Below, piece after piece: positions 1 through 8,309 of a stretch of DNA of 45,411 nt. Source of the DNA: Desulfobacula sp. (lineage in GTDB: Bacteria; Desulfobacterota; Desulfobacteria; Desulfobacterales; Desulfobacteraceae). Made by a program: the position numbers and the translations under genes. The notes under the pieces were generated by a model that made no database searches, was not told the origin of the DNA, and was given only the letters and a program-made list of their open reading frames with translations. Each line of letters starts with the position of its first letter. The stretch's first letter is position 1. The stretch covers positions 1 through 45,411 of the forward strand of contig JAKIUJ010000005.1 in the NCBI GenBank assembly GCA_021647625.1. The letters run 5' to 3'.

Positions 1-12
1 TGAAACAATATA

Positions 13-167
13 AGGGACGCGAATTAAATAAGTTGCCCGAAATTAGCAGAAGTTTTTGTTGTATTCAAGGCACGAGGCGGAAGCTAAACTATCTATGTGA
101 CCAACGAGAAACGCAGAAAACGGCGAAAAAAGCAATAATTATGGGTAACTTATTTAATGAGCGTTCC
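13..167. repeat. TIR element R1, copy 1 (MITE-like, ~155 bp)
   Basis: Non-coding element bounded by imperfect terminal inverted repeats: the left end reads GGGACGCGAATTAAATAAG and the right end reads, on the other strand, GGAACGCTCATTAAATAAG. Both outer edges touch TAA, a possible 3-bp target duplication. The interior (about 41-150) is repeated in inverted orientation at 35820-35936, with most bases identical over more than 100 bp. It encodes no protein. The rest of the first 300 bases holds only the leader of the gene at 302. Confidence 0.75.
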
Positions 168-301
168 TAAAGCAAATGAACCTAAATTTTACCGAGATTT
201 TTCGATTCCTATTTGTTTTACAATATCTGCAGGTTTTATGGTATGGTCACGACAGTCGATCTGCAATTTTTTTATATCTCAGATAGTTCGGAGGAGAAGC
301 A

Positions 302-568
302 ATGAAATCCATCCTGGTAGATTTTGAAGAAACGTCAAAGCAAATTACGATTAAAAAGAATGCAAAAGAGGAAAACTGGGTGTTGGTTTGTGAAAAATTC
401 AATGATGACGTCTCCCGTATTTGTGATGTCACAGACCAGAAAGATTATACAGGCCTTTTTGAGTGTCTTGATGATAATAATACCCGGTTTTTTTATCTGG
501 TGAAGGAAGACAAAAAATTATATCAGATGAAACACAAATATTTTTTTGATAATCTTGGTTTGAAGTAA
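302..568 (+). CDS. Hypothetical protein, 88 aa
   Basis: Small soluble, charged protein that I do not recognise. The ATG follows a strong Shine-Dalgarno run, GGAGGAG, five bases upstream, which is the main evidence that this is a real gene. The sequence is mixed alpha/beta in character, rich in Asp, Glu, Lys and Phe, with one Trp and three Cys (in the CEK, ICD and ECL contexts). No signal peptide or membrane segment is seen. It stands alone between repeat R1 and the PilZ-like gene, with more than 200 bp to the next start, so it is probably transcribed by itself. The function is unknown. Confidence 0.6.
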   Translation: MKSILVDFEETSKQITIKKNAKEENWVLVCEKFNDDVSRICDVTDQKDYTGLFECLDDNNTRFFYLVKEDKKLYQMKHKYFFDNLGLK

Positions 569-769
569 AAAAAAGTCACTTTTTCAGGACCTTCATAGCA
601 CTTTGGGGTAGCATTTCATATCAAGTTTGAGTCCTGTTATAGCTCGTAGCAAGTGAAATGATGCTCATTTTAACATTACTTAATAAGAAGACGGTATTTA
701 TTCATCTGCGATGAACTATAGGTGTTTCGAGAAAGCTGATTATCATTTGTATAAAAGGAGTATGTCACC

Positions 770-1051
770 ATGCCAAAAAAGAGTTTGGAAAACCAGATAG
801 TTGAAAGGCGTAAATCTCCAAGACAAAGATTAAAAACAATGGTTAAGGTGGATAACCAAGGAACCCAAACCACTGAAGAATCGGTAAACCACAGCCTTAC
901 CGGTCTTTTTATTAAATGCAGTTCACCCGAGGACTATAAAAAAAATAGTAAGGTTGGCCTCTCCTTTAAGGATGAAAATGGTGTTGATCATGATCATTCA
1001 GGATGGATTATCAGGACCACCCGAAATGGTGTTGCTATTCAATATATCTAA
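770..1051 (+). CDS. PilZ-domain-like protein (possible c-di-GMP receptor), 93 aa
   Basis: A single short PilZ-like domain. Both signature elements of cyclic-di-GMP-binding PilZ proteins are visible: RxxxR at R14-KSP-R18 and (D/N)xSxxG at N40-HSLT-G45. They are followed by a beta-rich stretch ending in GVAIQYI, the usual last strand. Stand-alone PilZ domains are commonly about 90-120 aa, so the length fits. A ribosome site (AAAGGAG) lies about ten bases before the ATG. It has no partner domain, so it would act by binding another protein. The motifs are seen directly; the ligand and target are inferred from the family. Confidence 0.72.
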   Translation: MPKKSLENQIVERRKSPRQRLKTMVKVDNQGTQTTEESVNHSLTGLFIKCSSPEDYKKNSKVGLSFKDENGVDHDHSGWIIRTTRNGVAIQYI

Positions 1052-1151
1052 AAGATAAATGATGACCTAAGAAGCTGTTTTATAGTTTTTGAGACTTTAT
1101 CCACACATCAAGCCATCGGCATTCAAAAAAATTATAGCTTAAAATTTTAGA

Positions 1152-1469
1152 TCACTCAGTCTTCATCTTCGCGGGATTCATTTTCATACCGCTGCTCAAT
1201 AAATTTCCTAAAGAAACCGCAAAATCATCGAATTTTTCAGAACAGCAATTATCCTTGACCGTCCGGGCCAGAGCATCATACTGATCGTTCCTTAAAATTC
1301 CTCTCCTGCGTTTTAGAATATCAATTTCTATGGGCAAGCCAAGGTCACGATATACCGTCAAAATCTTATCCAGCTCCGAAGAGGTCAAAACGATATCTTT
1401 CTTGTTTAAGGTATTCAGCAGTCTTCTTCCCTTTCCGCTTTCCGCAAACTCCATAACCTTTTCAAGCAA
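1152..1469 (-). CDS. Hypothetical helical protein, 105 aa
   Basis: I do not recognise the family. The likely start is a TTG with AGGAGA eight bases upstream on the minus strand. The predicted protein is mostly alpha-helical and basic, with a KRRRG patch near residue 55 and a CC pair near residue 75; it has no signal peptide or membrane span. It sits alone, convergent with the PilZ-like gene. Reality is supported by the ribosome site and by an uninterrupted, protein-like composition; no function can be assigned. Confidence 0.5.
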   Translation of the reverse strand: MLEKVMEFAESGKGRRLLNTLNKKDIVLTSSELDKILTVYRDLGLPIEIDILKRRRGILRNDQYDALARTVKDNCCSEKFDDFAVSLGNLLSSGMKMNPAKMKTE

Positions 1470-1550
1470 ATCTGTATTCTCCTAAAATCAATAGTGCAAT
1501 GTGCACCCATACCATTATCTGTTAAGCACTTTCAATATTATTTTTATTAT

Positions 1551-1674
1551 TGAGCCTCTTGCAGAAATACCGGTGGTTGGCTCTTGCTTGCTATTTACTG
1601 TACGTTGTGATTGTTACAATGCAATATACGGTGGGGCCAAATCATGATATATTTTATCTGCAAAAGCCTCTGTT
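1551..1674. repeat. TIR element R4, copy 1
   Basis: Non-coding element whose ends form an imperfect inverted repeat around the core TTGCAGA (TGAGCCTCTTGCAGAAATA on the left; CAGAGGCTTTTGCAGATAA on the complementary right end). A second copy lies in inverted orientation at 43332-43455, with clear similarity along the whole length. No coding potential was found inside it. Confidence 0.7.
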
Positions 1675-1750
1675 AAAAAAAAATCCAATATTTTAACAGG
1701 TACGCAAAAAAAAGAAGACAGATAGAGAAAATCGAAATATGAAGAATAAG

Positions 1751-1957
1751 TCAGAAATCCCTTTTATCTTTTGGGATCGGGCATTTATTAAGGTTCCCCC
1801 TACCGCACTTAAGGCCACCAGAAACAAGTTCATTTGTTTGATATTCAGTTGCGTGATAATATGTGCATTCGCCTTTAATGACACGTTTTTTCCGTCTATG
1901 AGGACCGGAATTATGATCTATCCACCGATCAGGTTCGTAATAATCACATTGGGGCAT
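1751..1957 (-). CDS. Small four-cysteine protein, 68 aa, possible metal-binding
   Basis: A short minus-strand gene with an excellent ribosome site (AGGAGG five bases before ATG). The protein is polar and strongly basic in the middle (RRKKR at 21-25), with four cysteines at 4, 31, 51 and 59 and the C-terminal element KCPIPKDKRDF. Four cysteines in so short a chain suggest one zinc or iron site; this is inference. It reads like a genuine compact protein, whereas the overlapping plus-strand frame lacks a ribosome site and looks like an artefact. It may be part of a small conserved family, but I cannot name it. Confidence 0.55.
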   Translation of the reverse strand: MPQCDYYEPDRWIDHNSGPHRRKKRVIKGECTYYHATEYQTNELVSGGLKCGRGNLNKCPIPKDKRDF

Positions 1958-2033
1958 ATTATCCTCCTATATTGAATTTTCAAACAGATCATGAATATAA
2001 CAAAAATAACATAGATAAAAAGCAACTTCAAGA

Positions 2034-2156
2034 TTAATCATACTAATATACTATGATTAAGGGGGCGGTATGACTGATTCATGAATTATATCTTATGATG
2101 TATTGAACTAAACCGCTACGCGGTGATCCCCAACCCGACACCATAATTAGTATGAT
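2034..2156. repeat. Dyad-rich intergenic segment, possible IS end
   Basis: The segment opens with a perfect 9-bp inverted repeat (TTAATCATA at 2034-2042, TATGATTAA at 2052-2060). ATCATACTAAT at 2037-2047 recurs inverted as ATTAGTATGAT at 2146-2156. A small ACCGC-TAC-GCGGT hairpin lies near 2112. It sits just downstream of the transposase stop, so it may be an IS terminus or a short TIR element. No gene is present. Confidence 0.35.
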
Positions 2157-2204
2157 AATTGATATTCAATAGCGTGTAATAGTGCAATTACTTTTCAAAA
2201 AAAA

Positions 2205-3728
2205 TCAAGAAAAATGGGTAACACTTTTTCCAGTTGATTTCATGTTTAAAAATCCTGTTAAATATTTCCAAATTTGATTTTTCTGCTCCACGCTCAATTG
2301 AGTCATTTCAATCAGACTTGTTTCAAATTTTTTTCTTAATACCCCTATATATTTCGTAGACTTTATCAGTTCAGTTGTCCATTCTTTTGCCCGCCGAAGT
2401 GCGACATTCTTAAGATATTTTGCCGGTGCATTAACTGCATTTACTAATATGTTCAATACATTTTTGACAGTTGAAGGTTTTTGTTTCATTAGTTCCTGCC
2501 CCTTTATTTGTTTTTTCATCTGATCATAATTGTATCGTTCCTGGCATTGCCGTTTGTATGCTTGCTCATCTTGATTCTGCTGAACTCGTTTAAGGATACC
2601 AAAAAAATAAGGCAAGCTTAATCGTTCCTTTTTCCTGTTAACAGCCTTTACAAAGGCTTTTTCTGATTCAAGGATGACTTTCATATTATAAAAAGTTATA
2701 GTTCTTATAGCTCTGGTGATGGCAGCTGCATCAGCATGAATTCCCATGTTTTTAATCAAACAGTGCAAAAGATCAAGCTTGGCCTGGTCATCATTCACGG
2801 CATTTTTTATATGTATTTGGTTTTGTAATTTATGTTTTACTTGATCACGGCATTTGTCAGGTACAGGGTCAGTCATGCATTCTGCAGGAGTTTTAACCTG
2901 CCTTTGAAGAGACAGCTTGTTTCTCATTTTTATATAAACAGAAACCAGCATTTGCAAAACACTCTTTGCCAAGGCGCTGGGAGATGATGTGTCTATATGA
3001 ATAGACCCCACGATATTTTTAAACTGACTGAACGCACCTTCAATTGACCCGTTTCCTTTTGGGTTTGCAGGTCCTGCCGGAACAGGTTTAATATTATAGG
3101 AATCAAGAAAATTCAAGCTGGCATAGCTCAAGTTGGCTGATCCGCTATCACAAACCAGACCAATGGGAGTACCCCATTGCCGGCAGTGAGCTTTCAGTAC
3201 TTTGATAAATTCTTCTGAAGTCTCATGGGCAGAAATACTGAAAGCAGTATGTGTAAAACTGTATGTATCCACAGCCATTTCCAAATTTAATTTTATGACC
3301 TTACCATTTATATGTATTTTGATTTCACTGCCATCAACGCTTATAAGACCATTGGGTATTTTTTGGCGCAGTTGCTGATAAAACACTGGTTGTTTTTTAC
3401 GTGTACAGGGTGACCTCAGATCATTAGCGGTAAGAATATCTCCCACTGTTTTAGAACTGAAGCAAATATCCTTTTTCTCCGCCAACATCCGGGTAAAACA
3501 TTTCAAACGTATTCGTTTGCCTTGTGTTTTATAATGATTTGCAATTTTAACTATTTTTCTGACCATATCCAGTGTCACTTTGCCTGTCTTGCCCCTTTTG
3601 TCCGGAGTAATGATGAGGTGCATATTATCATCAAAGGCCTTATTCCAGCTGTTCAGCGTACTCGTTGGTATCATCATGGCAAATGATGATTCACGAAGAC
3701 CGCTGGAATTGTTTCGATGAAAAATCAC
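2205..3728 (-). CDS. DDE transposase (second ORF of a two-ORF insertion sequence)
   Basis: Transposase of 507 aa with an rve-type integrase fold. A DD(35)E triad is readable: D132 in VDGSE, D194 in VCDSGS and E230 in NGSIEG, with exactly 35 residues between the second Asp and the Glu. Residues 1-110 look DNA-binding and the region after 300 is basic and helical. The start is GTG, overlapping the stop of the upstream helix-turn-helix ORF by four bases (GTGA), so translation is probably coupled. It catalyses strand transfer of its own element. Family placement (IS3/IS481-like supergroup) is tentative. Confidence 0.8.
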   Translation of the reverse strand: MIFHRNNSSGLRESSFAMMIPTSTLNSWNKAFDDNMHLIITPDKRGKTGKVTLDMVRKIVKIANHYKTQGKRIRLKCFTRMLAEKKDICFSSKTVGDILTANDLRSPCTRKKQPVFYQQLRQKIPNGLISVDGSEIKIHINGKVIKLNLEMAVDTYSFTHTAFSISAHETSEEFIKVLKAHCRQWGTPIGLVCDSGSANLSYASLNFLDSYNIKPVPAGPANPKGNGSIEGAFSQFKNIVGSIHIDTSSPSALAKSVLQMLVSVYIKMRNKLSLQRQVKTPAECMTDPVPDKCRDQVKHKLQNQIHIKNAVNDDQAKLDLLHCLIKNMGIHADAAAITRAIRTITFYNMKVILESEKAFVKAVNRKKERLSLPYFFGILKRVQQNQDEQAYKRQCQERYNYDQMKKQIKGQELMKQKPSTVKNVLNILVNAVNAPAKYLKNVALRRAKEWTTELIKSTKYIGVLRKKFETSLIEMTQLSVEQKNQIWKYLTGFLNMKSTGKSVTHFS

Positions 3729-4078
3729 AGCTTTCTTTTTTTCTTCTGGTTCATAGCGAGTTTTTTTTTAATGGCTTCATCCACACCATGAATTTCCATG
3801 GCAATGTGCATACCTTCATTCTCAAAGCGAAGTCTGGCATTCTTTTGTAAAAGCTTTTGATGATCAACTTGCAGGTGAATAAATTTTTGGAACTCCTCGT
3901 CTTTTTTCTTTATTGATGCTTCCTCGTCTTTGAGCCACTGATAACCGGTTTTTCTGGATATACCTGCAATTTTACAAATTTCTTTTACGCTGGTCCCCTG
4001 TTTGATGCCTTTTTCCCTGGCAAGCCGGGAGGCTTTGATCAATATCTTTATTTCTTCAGATGTCAACTCTTCCATCAT
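3725..4078 (-). CDS. Helix-turn-helix protein, first ORF of the same insertion sequence
   Basis: A protein of 117 aa with an N-terminal helix-turn-helix (about residues 25-50, including VKEICKIAGISRKTGYQWL) and a coiled-coil-like C-terminal half, the layout of OrfA proteins that bind IS ends. The ATG is preceded by GGAGG. It overlaps the transposase ORF by four bases. Upstream it overlaps a fragment of another transposase by 23 bases, which places the start of this element inside older IS debris. Confidence 0.72.
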   Translation of the reverse strand: MMEELTSEEIKILIKASRLAREKGIKQGTSVKEICKIAGISRKTGYQWLKDEEASIKKKDEEFQKFIHLQVDHQKLLQKNARLRFENEGMHIAMEIHGVDEAIKKKLAMNQKKKRKL

Positions 4079-4420
4079 TTCCTCCTGTCAGGCGTATCGC
4101 TTTGCCCATAAGATAAAAGGTCAGATCCCCATGGGAGTTAAGCACGAGGTTAAAAATACTTCTTTCAATATCAAAGTTACCCTTGGTAATGTCAACACCT
4201 TGACCTAAATTTGAAAGTACTTGATCCGCCTGTCCATGGAATCGCTCTGCCGGTACCAGCAGCCCTCCAATACCCTGGTGGGTACGTTGATAATTATAAT
4301 TGTTCACCCATTTTCCAACTGCGGATCTGGCCTCCTGCACTGTCAAAAAATAGTGTTGCTTTAAAAGTTCATATTTAATATTTTTATTGCAAGCTTCAAC
4401 CTTGCCAAGGGTTCTTGGAT
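4056..4420 (-). pseudogene. Transposase C-terminal fragment
   Basis: A 3' remnant of an integrase-type transposase. The readable frame gives HPRTLGKVEACNKNIKYELL and then a stretch with NYNYQRTHQGIGG, the C-terminal signature of rve transposases, including the region that normally follows the catalytic Glu. It has no proper start: the open frame is entered after a stop near 4425, so the catalytic Asp residues and N-terminus are missing. A TTG at 4346 could restart translation but would not give a functional enzyme. Confidence 0.65.
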
Positions 4421-4533
4421 GGTGTGATCAGCGTCAGTTATAATACCCACCGAACGACAATTAAAATTCCCGAAAAGTAAGACCCTAAAAAAAATGGTAA
4501 AAACATCCAAATCGAATGAAAATGGAGGTTTGG

Positions 4534-4611
4534 ATGGTTACGGACCAGCAAGTGAGGAGGTTATTTAATAGCTTCATCAAGAATAATGGACGTGATGGGA
4601 ATCTGACTTAG
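4534..4611 (+). pseudogene. Transposase N-terminal fragment (25 codons)
   Basis: A ribosome site (TGGAGG) and ATG begin a peptide starting MVTDQQVRRLF, which resembles the first residues of IS21-type and related transposases. After 25 codons it reaches a stop, so only the 5' tip remains. It lies immediately downstream of the hsdR stop codon, on the opposite strand, and marks the left edge of the defence island. Confidence 0.5.
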
Positions 4612-4649
4612 CTCTTGTTTCATGATTTGCCTTTACACCAATTGAATTC

Positions 4650-7600
4650 TTATTGAACCTGCCCGCCCACACCTTTAAACTTTTCAACAAAAGCAGCAAT
4701 TTTTTGGAAAACATTTTGTTTTTTAGGCAGATATTGCGGGTTTAACGGGCTCATTTTAGGTAAAATGGCATTAAGTTCTGTACCATTATCGCTGGCAAAT
4801 TCCCGCTTTAATGATGTTGTGATATACCGCCTGGCCGCAGCACTATCCAGCTTTTCACCACGAATTAATGCTTCTGCCTCACGCTGCTGTTGTGCTTGTG
4901 CAAAGGTAAAAAAAGCATCAATAATGCTGGCCTTATCATCCATCTTGTCAAGATCCGTTTGATTAATAAAATCAACGATCAGACTTTCTTTGGCGCGGTT
5001 GCCCAGGCTGGCACGGATCATCCGACGTACCTCCTCAATGAGTGTTGCTTTATCTTTCACATTCTTATTATGTTCAAAAATCAATTCCAGAATGTAATCG
5101 AGATTAATCTCCTGGGATTTAAGCAAATCCACCTCAAACACCACATCGTCCCAATCAATGTTTGCCTTGTCTTTTTCATTAGTCATTTTTTCACGGCGCA
5201 ACCAATCGCGGATGTCATTGTAGGTCGAACGATAATCCTGAATCGTACGCTCGGCAGGCATCTTGATCGCTTGCAGTGCTTCCAGATCGGCATCACTTAA
5301 ATAGTGTTCAGTCTTAAATGCCTCTATTGCCTCAGCATCGCTCATATCCACGCTTTGCAAGGCCTTCAGGCTGGCAAATTCATCGTAGTTCTGCAGCACA
5401 TGTTCAACGCGTAAATATTCACCAAATAATTTTGCAAACTCTTTTTTTTCTTGCTCTTTTTCGATTTCATCAGGTTTAGGGAAACGCTGCTGTAACTCCG
5501 TGACCACTTCCACAAACCCTCGCTTTGCTTCACCGGTGAGCACATCGGTAAAACCTTCCATGTATTCCTTATAGCTTTTCTCCAGCACCACATTTTTTGT
5601 ATTTTTATCACCAAATAAGGTAATGGCATCCACTGTGGCTTGCTCCAAATCACGGAAGGTAACAATATTGCCAAATGTTTTGGTGGCATCAAAAATTCGG
5701 TTGGTACGTGAGAAGGCTTGCAGCAAACCGTGATAGCGCAAATTTTTATCCACAAAGAGCGTATTCAGCGTAGGGGCATCAAAGCCTGTTAAAAACATAC
5801 CAACGACAATCAGCAAGTCTATTTCCTTAGCTTTTACACGCTTTGCAAGGTCACGATAGTAGTTTTGAAAGCCATTGCTATCCACACCGAAATTAGTTTT
5901 AAACAGCCAGTTATAGTCGTCAATGGCCGCGTTTAAAAATTCTTTGGCACTGCTGTTCATGGCGTTAACTTCAAAGCTCTCATCCAGAATATCGCCAATT
6001 GCGTCCTGTTCTTCATTGGCAGCAAAAGAAAAGATGGTAGCAATATTGAGCCGCTTATTTTCGTCAGCCTCATTTTGCAGGTTCTTAAATGCCTCATAAT
6101 ACAATTTAGCAGCATCCACACTGCTCACCGCAAACATCGCATTAAAACCCTTGGCACCTGTTTTCAGACGGTGGGTTTTCTGCCTGAAATTGTTCAGAAT
6201 ATACTGGGAAATTTCACTAATCCGGTCAGGGTGCAACAATGCCTGTTTGTTTTCTGCTGCGCAAAGCTTTTTTTCATCCTGCTCGGTTTCAACTTCCTTA
6301 AACCTGGGGCGTACATCGTTGTAGTCCACCTTGAATTTAAGCACCTTTTCATCACGAATGGCATCGGTGATGACATAAGAGTGCAGCTCACGGCCAAACA
6401 CGCTGGCGGTGGTGTCAGCACCCAGAGCATTTTGCGGGAATATGGGCGTACCCGTAAAGCCAAATTGATAAAACTTTTTGAATTTCTTATTCAGATTTTT
6501 TTGTGCCTCGCCAAACTGGCTCCGGTGCGCCTCATCAAAAATAAAGACTACTTGCTGGTTGTACACCGGCAAGTGGCCTTCTGTTTTCATCAAATTGTTG
6601 AGTTTTTGAATGGTGGTAACAATAATTTTATTGTCATCTTTACTTAAGTTGCGCTTAAGCCCTTTGGTGCTGTCAGAGCCATTGACACTATCGGGGGAAA
6701 AACGCTGGTACTCTTTCATTGTCTGATAATCCAGATCTTTACGGTCCACCACAAAAAAAACTTTATCAATAAACGTAAGCCCGGTTGCCAACCGCGCCGC
6801 TTTAAAACTGGTTAAAGTCTTGCCGGAGCCTGTGGTGTGCCAGATATAGCCACCACTTTCGGGTTTACTCCAGTTCTTTGCTTCAAAAGCACTTTTTATC
6901 TTCCACAAAATCCGCTCGGTGGCAGCAATCTGATAGGGACGCATGACCAGCAGGGCATTATTCACATCAAACACCGAATAATGAAGCAGTACATTCAACA
7001 AGGTGTTTTTTTGAAAAAAAGTGGTGGTAAAGTCTTTTAAGTCTTTAATCAGACTGTTATCCGACTTCGCCCAGTGCATGGTAAAGTCAAAGCTGTTTTT
7101 ATTGCGCTGGGTGGTATTGGCAAAATAACGGCTGTCGGTGCCGTTGGTAATCACAAACAGTTGCAAATATTTATAGAGTGAGTTGTCACTGTTAAAACTC
7201 TCTTTACTGTAACGGTGTACCTGGTTAAAGGCTTCACGAATGGCGACACCCCGTTTTTTCAGTTCGATCTGCACCAGCGGCAAGCCATTCACCAGCACCG
7301 TCACATCATAACGGTTCGCCTGCGTACCTGTTTGCTCAAACTGCTTAATTGCCTGCACCTTATTGCGGGCAATATTTTTTTTATCCAACAGGTAAATATT
7401 TTGAATATGCCCATCATCAAACACAAAATCAAAAACATAGTCATCATGAATTTTGCGGGTTTTATCGACCAGGCTATCGCTGGGCTTATCTAAATAGGTC
7501 TCCACAAAACGCAGCCACTCACCTTCTGAAAACTGCACCTTATTTAAGGCTTGCAACTGTACCCGCACATTCGCCAGCATTTTTTCAGGCGTGGTTAACT

Positions 7601-7760
7601 CACGCAGATATTCATAGCCCTGATTTTTTAAATCATCGATAAACTCACTCTCTAAAGCGTATTCGCTCTGGTAGGATTCGCAGACCTGCCACTCTTTGGT
7701 GTATTTATCGAGTACGATGAAGTTATTGGATTCGGCGATGGGTGTAGTGTAATCAATCAT
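4650..7760 (-). CDS. hsdR: Type I restriction endonuclease subunit R (HsdR, type IC)
   Basis: Motor and nuclease subunit of a type I restriction enzyme: it translocates DNA using ATP and cuts at a distance from the site bound by M2S1. It has 1036 aa, close to EcoR124I HsdR. The N-terminal nuclease carries D152 and E166-x-K168 (QIELKK), matching the EcoR124I catalytic set within one residue. The helicase motifs are Walker A GSGKT at 311-315, DEAH at 409-412, then FTGTP, LTGFDAP and the motif VI-like QAFSRTNR. The C-terminal part is helical. It is last in the hsdM-rhuM-hsdS-GxxExxY-hsdR row. All key residues are present, so it should be active. Confidence 0.95.
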   Translation of the reverse strand: MIDYTTPIAESNNFIVLDKYTKEWQVCESYQSEYALESEFIDDLKNQGYEYLRELTTPEKMLANVRVQLQALNKVQFSEGEWLRFVETYLDKPSDSLVDKTRKIHDDYVFDFVFDDGHIQNIYLLDKKNIARNKVQAIKQFEQTGTQANRYDVTVLVNGLPLVQIELKKRGVAIREAFNQVHRYSKESFNSDNSLYKYLQLFVITNGTDSRYFANTTQRNKNSFDFTMHWAKSDNSLIKDLKDFTTTFFQKNTLLNVLLHYSVFDVNNALLVMRPYQIAATERILWKIKSAFEAKNWSKPESGGYIWHTTGSGKTLTSFKAARLATGLTFIDKVFFVVDRKDLDYQTMKEYQRFSPDSVNGSDSTKGLKRNLSKDDNKIIVTTIQKLNNLMKTEGHLPVYNQQVVFIFDEAHRSQFGEAQKNLNKKFKKFYQFGFTGTPIFPQNALGADTTASVFGRELHSYVITDAIRDEKVLKFKVDYNDVRPRFKEVETEQDEKKLCAAENKQALLHPDRISEISQYILNNFRQKTHRLKTGAKGFNAMFAVSSVDAAKLYYEAFKNLQNEADENKRLNIATIFSFAANEEQDAIGDILDESFEVNAMNSSAKEFLNAAIDDYNWLFKTNFGVDSNGFQNYYRDLAKRVKAKEIDLLIVVGMFLTGFDAPTLNTLFVDKNLRYHGLLQAFSRTNRIFDATKTFGNIVTFRDLEQATVDAITLFGDKNTKNVVLEKSYKEYMEGFTDVLTGEAKRGFVEVVTELQQRFPKPDEIEKEQEKKEFAKLFGEYLRVEHVLQNYDEFASLKALQSVDMSDAEAIEAFKTEHYLSDADLEALQAIKMPAERTIQDYRSTYNDIRDWLRREKMTNEKDKANIDWDDVVFEVDLLKSQEINLDYILELIFEHNKNVKDKATLIEEVRRMIRASLGNRAKESLIVDFINQTDLDKMDDKASIIDAFFTFAQAQQQREAEALIRGEKLDSAAARRYITTSLKREFASDNGTELNAILPKMSPLNPQYLPKKQNVFQKIAAFVEKFKGVGGQVQ

Positions 7761-7772
7761 TGTTTTTATTCC

Positions 7773-7801
7773 TTTTTAACCACGGAATACACAGAAAACA
7801 C
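7773..7801 (+). repeat. Direct repeat flanking the GxxExxY gene (downstream side)
   Basis: A 29-bp unit containing AACCACGGAATACACAGAAA, identical to 8232-8260. The two copies bracket the GxxExxY gene between hsdS and hsdR. Such TTCTGTGTATTCCGTGG-type repeats often accompany GxxExxY genes (recalled). Confidence 0.75.
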
Positions 7802-7838
7802 AAAAGGATAAATTCTCTATACTGTATGGTCTTTGGTT

Positions 7839-8219
7839 TCATTTAATAACCCTTTCAATCGTTGCTTTTGGGTAATGCCCAAAGTTGATTAAAAACCCAA
7901 GTTTAAGACCTGTTGCTTTTAAATAGTTGTGTAATTGAGCACGATGTTCATTACAAATTTCTTTGACGGCTTTGAGTTCTACAATAATTTTTCCGTAGCA
8001 GATCAAGTCCGGCTTGTAGCTTTGTTTCAATTTTTCTTGTTTATAAAACAATTCGAGTTCTGGTTGTGAAACGAAAGGAATATTTTGCTTGTGTAGCTCT
8101 TTTTCTAAGCATTCCTGATAAACGGCCTCAAGAAATCCGCAGCCCATCTCACGATAGACCTCAAATACCGCACCACGGATTAGGTAGCTTTCTTCTTTGT
8201 ATAAAAAGTTATTGTTCAT
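7839..8219 (-). CDS. GxxExxY family protein (PD-(D/E)XK-like)
   Basis: A 126-aa protein with the family-defining G28-FL-E31-AV-Y34 and a restriction-endonuclease-like core: D71 in YKPDLI and E81-L-K83 in VELKAVK, then INFG at 111-114. The family is small, widespread in bacteria and not biochemically settled; a nuclease-like fold is accepted, an activity is not. It lies between hsdS and hsdR, flanked on both sides by the same 29-bp repeat, so it looks like a passenger inserted into the restriction operon. There is no clear ribosome site beyond the AT-rich leader. Confidence 0.88.
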   Translation of the reverse strand: MNNNFLYKEESYLIRGAVFEVYREMGCGFLEAVYQECLEKELHKQNIPFVSQPELELFYKQEKLKQSYKPDLICYGKIIVELKAVKEICNEHRAQLHNYLKATGLKLGFLINFGHYPKATIERVIK

Positions 8220-8231
8220 GCTAAACCTTAT

Positions 8232-8309
8232 TTTTTAACCACGGAATACACAGAAAACACAGAAAGGGCTTTTTTCTTTTTTTCCGTGTATTCTGTGTAT
8301 TCTGTGGTT
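8232..8309. repeat. Direct plus inverted copy of the GxxExxY-flanking repeat
   Basis: Bases 8232-8260 repeat 7773-7801 exactly. They are followed by an inverted, slightly different copy at 8282-8309 (TTCCGTGTATTCTGTG and onward). Together they can fold into a hairpin between hsdS and the GxxExxY gene. The inverted copy runs into the hsdS stop codon (8309-8311). Confidence 0.75.

Noticed and set aside
1739-1975. Plus-strand frame of 78 codons with hydrophobic stretch
   Set aside because: The overlapping minus-strand gene has an AGGAGG site and four-cysteine protein; the plus frame has neither ribosome site nor sensible composition.
6075-6647. Long plus-strand frame of 190 codons inside hsdR
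   Set aside because: It lies wholly opposite the helicase-coding part of hsdR, which has all motifs intact; composition is that of an antisense shadow.
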